Source of the DNA: Chitinophagaceae bacterium
Lineage (GTDB): Bacteria; Bacteroidota; Bacteroidia; Chitinophagales; Chitinophagaceae
Length of the DNA stretch: 16,877 nt
Assembly: GCA_008080615.1 (NCBI GenBank)
Contig: VIKJ01000093.1
Span: 1-16,877 of the forward strand
Direction: 5' to 3'
Positions 13,624 to 16,877 of this stretch are shown one piece after another; the first letter of the stretch is position 1; the number at the start of each line of letters is the position of its first letter. Below the pieces are notes generated by a model. The model was not told the DNA's origin and ran no database searches. It saw only the letters and a list, made by a program, of their open reading frames with translations. The translations under genes were made by a program, and so were the position numbers.

Positions 13624-14561
13624 GATACCATTATATTGCAAAGACGCCATAAAATTCTTGCACCCACATTGCTGTCCCAATCTGTTTGGCCAACCCCAAT
13701 TTCTACCAGATCAAAACCTATTAACTCTCTGCCGCTTTCTTTTATTTTTCTAATCAAATAAATCATTTCTTCACTTTCAAAACCTCCTGCAACAGGGGTA
13801 CCTGTATTGGGGCAATACTTTCTATCTAACCCATCAATATCAAAACTAACATACACTTTTTGCGGAAGGTTGATAATAATTTCATCAGCAATATGCTTCC
13901 AAGTTTGCCCTTCGAATAATCTTTCCTTTATAAGCTTATCAAAATAAGTGATTACCCTAAAATTACTACTACAGATGTAGTTCCACTCTTCTTCACAATA
14001 ATCTCTTACCCCAACCTGTACTAATTTTGTTAGCTCAGGAATCTCATTTAAGGCATTGTACATGATAGATGCATGAGAATAAGTAAAGTTTTCGTACTTA
14101 GCCCTTAAATCGCAATGTGCATCAATTTGTAATACCCCAAAACTGCCATGTTTTTCGGCCAATGCTTTCATTAACCCTAATGAAGTGCTATGATCACCTC
14201 CTAAAACCCCTACCAGTTTTTGTTTATTCAACAACTCTTTACTTTGTTCGTGAACCCATTTATTCATGAATGCGCTGCCTTCATTAATTTCTTTAAGGCT
14301 TTTGCACATGAATTTATTTTGCTCTAATTCCGCACCTTGCGATATGTAATCAATATATAATTCTGCTTCTTTTCTTAAATAATCGCTCTTGAATAAAAGC
14401 TTCTTATCTATTTCCTTCATGAAAAAACCCTGTTTCCATCCAGTCACCCCATCCACATCTAAAATATCTACTTGTAAACTAGACTTAAAAATGTGATCGG
14501 CTGCTCTGGAAGTACCTGCACCATAGCTTACTGTAACTTCCCAGGGTACGGGAAGAATCAC
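13620..14561 (-). CDS. Arginase/agmatinase/formiminoglutamase-family hydrolase
   Basis: A ureohydrolase-fold enzyme that would release urea or a related product from a guanidino compound such as agmatine or arginine, with two Mn ions. Counting from the GTG at 14561 (313 residues), the metal ligands are all present: His124 in GGDHS, Asp147/His149/Asp151 in DAHCD, Asp241/Asp243 in SFDIDGLD. The residue after LD is Arg247, where the family usually has Pro. The real N-terminus is doubtful. In-frame codons upstream encode NPNNNIFGLPFTEEDAKL, which looks like family sequence, but the frame is closed by TAA at 14637-14639 and holds no ATG, GTG or TTG before 14561. GTG is used here as the only standard start. 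It is first in the five-gene operon. Agmatinase or formimidoylglutamase activity is possible; which one is not decided. Confidence 0.85.
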   Translation of the reverse strand: MILPVPWEVTVSYGAGTSRAADHIFKSSLQVDILDVDGVTGWKQGFFMKEIDKKLLFKSDYLRKEAELYIDYISQGAELEQNKFMCKSLKEINEGSAFMNKWVHEQSKELLNKQKLVGVLGGDHSTSLGLMKALAEKHGSFGVLQIDAHCDLRAKYENFTYSHASIMYNALNEIPELTKLVQVGVRDYCEEEWNYICSSNFRVITYFDKLIKERLFEGQTWKHIADEIIINLPQKVYVSFDIDGLDRKYCPNTGTPVAGGFESEEMIYLIRKIKESGRELIGFDLVEIGVGQTDWDSNVGARILWRLCNIMVS

Positions 14562-14648
14562 CAGTTTGGCATCTTCCTCGGTAAAGGGAAGTCCGAAAAT
14601 ATTGTTGTTGGGATTAGAAACAGCATTCGGGTTAAATTATTTATGCCT

Positions 14649-14656
14649 AAAAGTTA
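14649..14656 (-). promoter_or_regulatory. Possible -7 box for the arginase-family operon
   Basis: On the minus strand TAACTTTT matches TAnnTTTG at seven of eight positions. Transcription would begin near 14640, about 80 bases before the GTG start at 14561, so the conserved-looking but start-less segment would be part of the leader. There is no clear -33 element. The call is a weak match only. Confidence 0.28.
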
Positions 14657-14715
14657 AAAATTCTGCAGCATAGCCATAAGTGGTTAAAGAAATAGGGTTT
14701 ATCGGCTGTTTAAAT

Positions 14716-14723
14716 TAACTTCG
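14716..14723 (+). promoter_or_regulatory. Putative -7 box for the ccmE-ccmF unit
   Basis: TAACTTCG matches the Bacteroidota -7 consensus TAnnTTTG except at one position and lies 17 bases before the ccmE ATG. A short TTT upstream may be part of the -33 region but is closer than usual. It lies in the divergent gap shared with the arginase-family operon. Confidence 0.38.
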
Positions 14724-14740
14724 CACAGTAAAATTTACAT

Positions 14741-15145
14741 ATGAAAACCACCCATATCATTATTCTTGTATTAATTGCGGCCTCTATTGCTATTTTGGTT
14801 CAGTATTCAGGAGATTTAACCACTTATGAAACCATTGCTTCTGCCAGAGAAAAAGAAGGAAAATTTGTAAACCTGATTGCTAAAATAGATAAGGCACAAC
14901 CTGTTGAATATGACGCTGTAAAAAATCCCAACTATTTAACTTTTACTGCGCTGGATACTTTAGGAAACACCATTAAAGTGGTTTACCACGACGCAAAACC
15001 CACTGATATGGAAAAAAGCGAACGAATTGTATTAAAGGGTTCGGTTAAAGATGGTTATTTTGATTGCAAAAGTATTTTGCTAAAATGCCCTTCTAAGTAT
15101 AAAGACAATCCTAACGCAAAACAGGATTTACAAACATCTAATTAA
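14741..15145 (+). CDS. ccmE: Cytochrome c maturation haem chaperone CcmE, CxxxY type
   Basis: The periplasmic haem chaperone of system I cytochrome c maturation: it binds haem covalently, receives it from CcmC and passes it to CcmF. The 134-residue protein has one N-terminal membrane anchor (about 4-21), then a small beta-barrel (OB fold). Evidence includes YETIASAREKEGKFVNLIAKI (29-49), the IKVVYHDAKPTDMEKSERIVLKGSV strands (78-102) and GYFDCKSILLKCPSKY (105-120). Where E. coli has a haem-binding His in HxxxY, this protein has C116-x3-Y120. The CxxxY form is known from archaeal and Desulfovibrio CcmE and is common in Bacteroidota. It is shorter than E. coli CcmE (159) because the C-terminal tail is brief. 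ccmF starts 28 bases downstream. Confidence 0.93.
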   Translation: MKTTHIIILVLIAASIAILVQYSGDLTTYETIASAREKEGKFVNLIAKIDKAQPVEYDAVKNPNYLTFTALDTLGNTIKVVYHDAKPTDMEKSERIVLKGSVKDGYFDCKSILLKCPSKYKDNPNAKQDLQTSN

Positions 15146-15173
15146 TTAGCTTTTCATAAACGAACTTATTTTC

Positions 15174-16877
15174 ATGAATTATATTGGTGAACATTTATTG
15201 CCCGGACAGATAGGTCATTTTTTTGCAGTACTAAGTTTGGTTGCCTCTTTTTTGGCAACCTTTGCCTTTTTTAAAGCTAGTAAGCTAGCTAGTCCATTAG
15301 AACAGCAACCTTGGACAAAATTGGCCCGTTATGCATTTGGTTTTGTAACCGTTAGTATGTTGGCCTTGTTTGGAGTGCTGTACTATATTATTTCTAATCA
15401 CTTGTTTGAGTACAAATATGCATATATGCATAGTGATAGAAGTTTACAGATTGAGTACTTGCTTAGTTGTTTTTGGGAAGGCCAAGAAGGCAGTTTCATG
15501 TTATGGAGTTTCTGGAATTGTTTTTTAGGATGGATTGTTATTTGGAAAGCAGGTAAATGGGAGAATGGAGTAATGACAGTAATTAGTTTTACTCAATTTG
15601 CTTTAGCCACCATGCTATTGGGTATTTTTTTCTTTGATGTTAAAGTAGGAAGTAGCCCATTTGTTTTATTGCGCAACGAAATGGATGCGCCCATTTTTAG
15701 CAAGCCAGAATATTTGTCATTTATTAAAGATGGTACAGGATTAAATACGCTACTACAGAATTATTGGATGGTGATACATCCGCCCGTTTTGTTCTTGGGA
15801 TTTGCTTCAACAGTTGTTCCATTTGCTTTTGCCTTTGCAGGATTAATGAGCAAAGATCATGAATGGACCAAGCCTGCTTTGCCTTGGGCTTCTTTTTCTG
15901 CAGCAATTTTGGGTGTAGGTATAATGATGGGTGCTGCTTGGGCTTATGAAAGCTTATCATTTGGTGGATACTGGGCTTGGGACCCTGTAGAAAATGCGTC
16001 CCTGGTTCCTTGGTTAACCCTTGTGGCTGGTTTGCATACCAATTTAATATTTAGGAATAGTGGTTATTCATTGCGACCAACTTATTTCTTTTATATCATC
16101 AGTTTCATTTTGGTTTTGTATTCTACCTTCCTTACAAGAAGTGGCATATTAGGAGATACATCGGTGCATGCATTTACCGATTTGGGAATGAACACCCAAT
16201 TATTATTATTTGTGTTGGTTTTCTTTTTACCATCAATGGCGTTTTATTTTATTCGCTATAAATCTATTCCTTCTATTGTAAAAGAAGAAAATACCAATAG
16301 TAGAGAATTCTGGATGTTTATAGGGTCATTGATTCTGTTTTTATCTGGTGCTGTAATTATTGCAAAAACATCTACACCAGTTTGGAATAAATTATTTGGA
16401 ACCAATATAGCTCCTCCAGAAGATCCAGAATTTGCTTACAACCAAATTCAAGTTTTTGTAGCAATGCTTATTGGAGCACTTACCGCAATTACCCAATATT
16501 TAAAATACAAAGACACTTCAAGATCATTTATTGTAAAAAAACTGGCTATACCAACCATTGTTGCTATCGTAATTGCTTTGAGCATTAGCATTTTTGGAAA
16601 CATTAATTATGATAAAAAAGGAATTGGATTTTTAGGTGCCATTCATGTGGCTATATTCTGTGCTGTTTATGCTATCGTAGCCAATTCGGCTTATTTATGG
16701 CTAGGGTTAAAAGGCAAGATTAAAGCTGCAGGAGCATCTGTTGCGCATATTGGTTTTGGCATGGTATTATTGGGTATTTTAATTTCATCTAGTAAAAAAA
16801 CGGTGTTGAGTTGGAATACTACTGGTGTATCTCCATTAAGTGTGCAACAAAACGATAAGAACAGTGCAGCAGGAGAC
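15174..16877 (+). CDS. ccmF: Cytochrome c haem lyase subunit CcmF, 3' end outside the window
   Basis: Haem ligation component of system I cytochrome c maturation, a multi-pass inner-membrane protein. From the ATG at 15174 the frame stays open to the last base (568 codons), so the C-terminus is missing. The WWD-type haem-handling motif is FGGYWAWDPVENASLVPWLT (G264 to E273 within it), a slightly altered form of the usual WGGWWFWDPVENAS. His202 in IHPPVLFLGF and His288 in LHTN match conserved CcmF histidines. STFLTRSGILGDTSVHAF, just after, is a family signature. More than ten hydrophobic segments are visible. It follows ccmE by 28 bases and receives haem from it, so the two form a functional unit. 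The antisense open frame at 15724-15960 is only a shadow of this gene. Confidence 0.95.
   Translation, partial: MNYIGEHLLPGQIGHFFAVLSLVASFLATFAFFKASKLASPLEQQPWTKLARYAFGFVTVSMLALFGVLYYIISNHLFEYKYAYMHSDRSLQIEYLLSCFWEGQEGSFMLWSFWNCFLGWIVIWKAGKWENGVMTVISFTQFALATMLLGIFFFDVKVGSSPFVLLRNEMDAPIFSKPEYLSFIKDGTGLNTLLQNYWMVIHPPVLFLGFASTVVPFAFAFAGLMSKDHEWTKPALPWASFSAAILGVGIMMGAAWAYESLSFGGYWAWDPVENASLVPWLTLVAGLHTNLIFRNSGYSLRPTYFFYIISFILVLYSTFLTRSGILGDTSVHAFTDLGMNTQLLLFVLVFFLPSMAFYFIRYKSIPSIVKEENTNSREFWMFIGSLILFLSGAVIIAKTSTPVWNKLFGTNIAPPEDPEFAYNQIQVFVAMLIGALTAITQYLKYKDTSRSFIVKKLAIPTIVAIVIALSISIFGNINYDKKGIGFLGAIHVAIFCAVYAIVANSAYLWLGLKGKIKAAGASVAHIGFGMVLLGILISSSKKTVLSWNTTGVSPLSVQQNDKNSAAGD

Noticed and set aside
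13624..13680. N-terminal extension of the small membrane protein
   Set aside because: It reads through the 3' end of the arginase-family gene; the ATG at 13623 gives an ATGA overlap.
15724..15960. Minus-strand open frame opposite ccmF
   Set aside because: ccmF is open through the whole stretch with its signature motifs; the minus frame is low-complexity.
1..16877. CRISPR array, insertion sequence, tRNA or prophage
   Set aside because: No regularly spaced repeats, transposase motifs, terminal inverted repeats or tRNA-like cloverleaf sequences were seen on reading both strands.

Overview
This AT-rich window (roughly 60-65% A+T by eye) looks like a Bacteroidota chromosome, most likely of the Chitinophagaceae/Sediminibacterium kind. 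The signs are: no Shine-Dalgarno-like sequence before the starts I inspected, -7 boxes resembling TAnnTTTG, a TonB-type energy transducer, a CcmE of the CxxxY type, and protein families typical of that phylum. The window holds core metabolic and accessory chromosomal genes. I see no insertion sequence, phage gene, tRNA, rRNA or CRISPR array, and no stretch longer than about 110 bases without a gene. The genus is inference.

Layout, left to right. (1) A hybrid histidine kinase, cut at its 5' end by the window edge (2-1303, +), meets a convergent aspartate kinase (1300-2535, -). Their stop codons share the four bases TTAA. (2) A divergent, tightly packed plus-strand cluster follows (2654-6560): fructose-1,6-bisphosphatase, a small exported protein, a broken ABC-transporter ATPase, a DinB/YfiT-like putative metalloenzyme and two tandem Nudix hydrolases. 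Spacings are -4 to +3 bases, so it reads as one operon. (3) A minus-strand series (6546-10056) holds folC, a TonB-like protein, a GNAT acetyltransferase and an unrecognised AT-rich membrane protein. (4) A five-gene minus-strand operon (10112-14561), read from the right, runs arginase-family hydrolase, small membrane protein, radical SAM protein, EamA transporter, TauE/SafE-like transporter. Its genes overlap or nearly touch. (5) A divergent plus-strand cytochrome c maturation unit has ccmE (14741-15145) and ccmF (15174 to the window end, 3' incomplete).

Points of most interest. The ABC ATPase has lost about 16 bases through its Walker A loop, which shifts the frame, and it has no permease gene next to it. 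The arginase-family gene shows family-like N-terminal coding sequence upstream of its only conventional start codon, with an in-frame stop just before it. The radical SAM protein has a long N-terminal region and four extra cysteines, and it sits in the operon with the arginase-like enzyme and two transporters. That operon is the best candidate here for an undescribed pathway, although its substrate cannot be read from the sequence.
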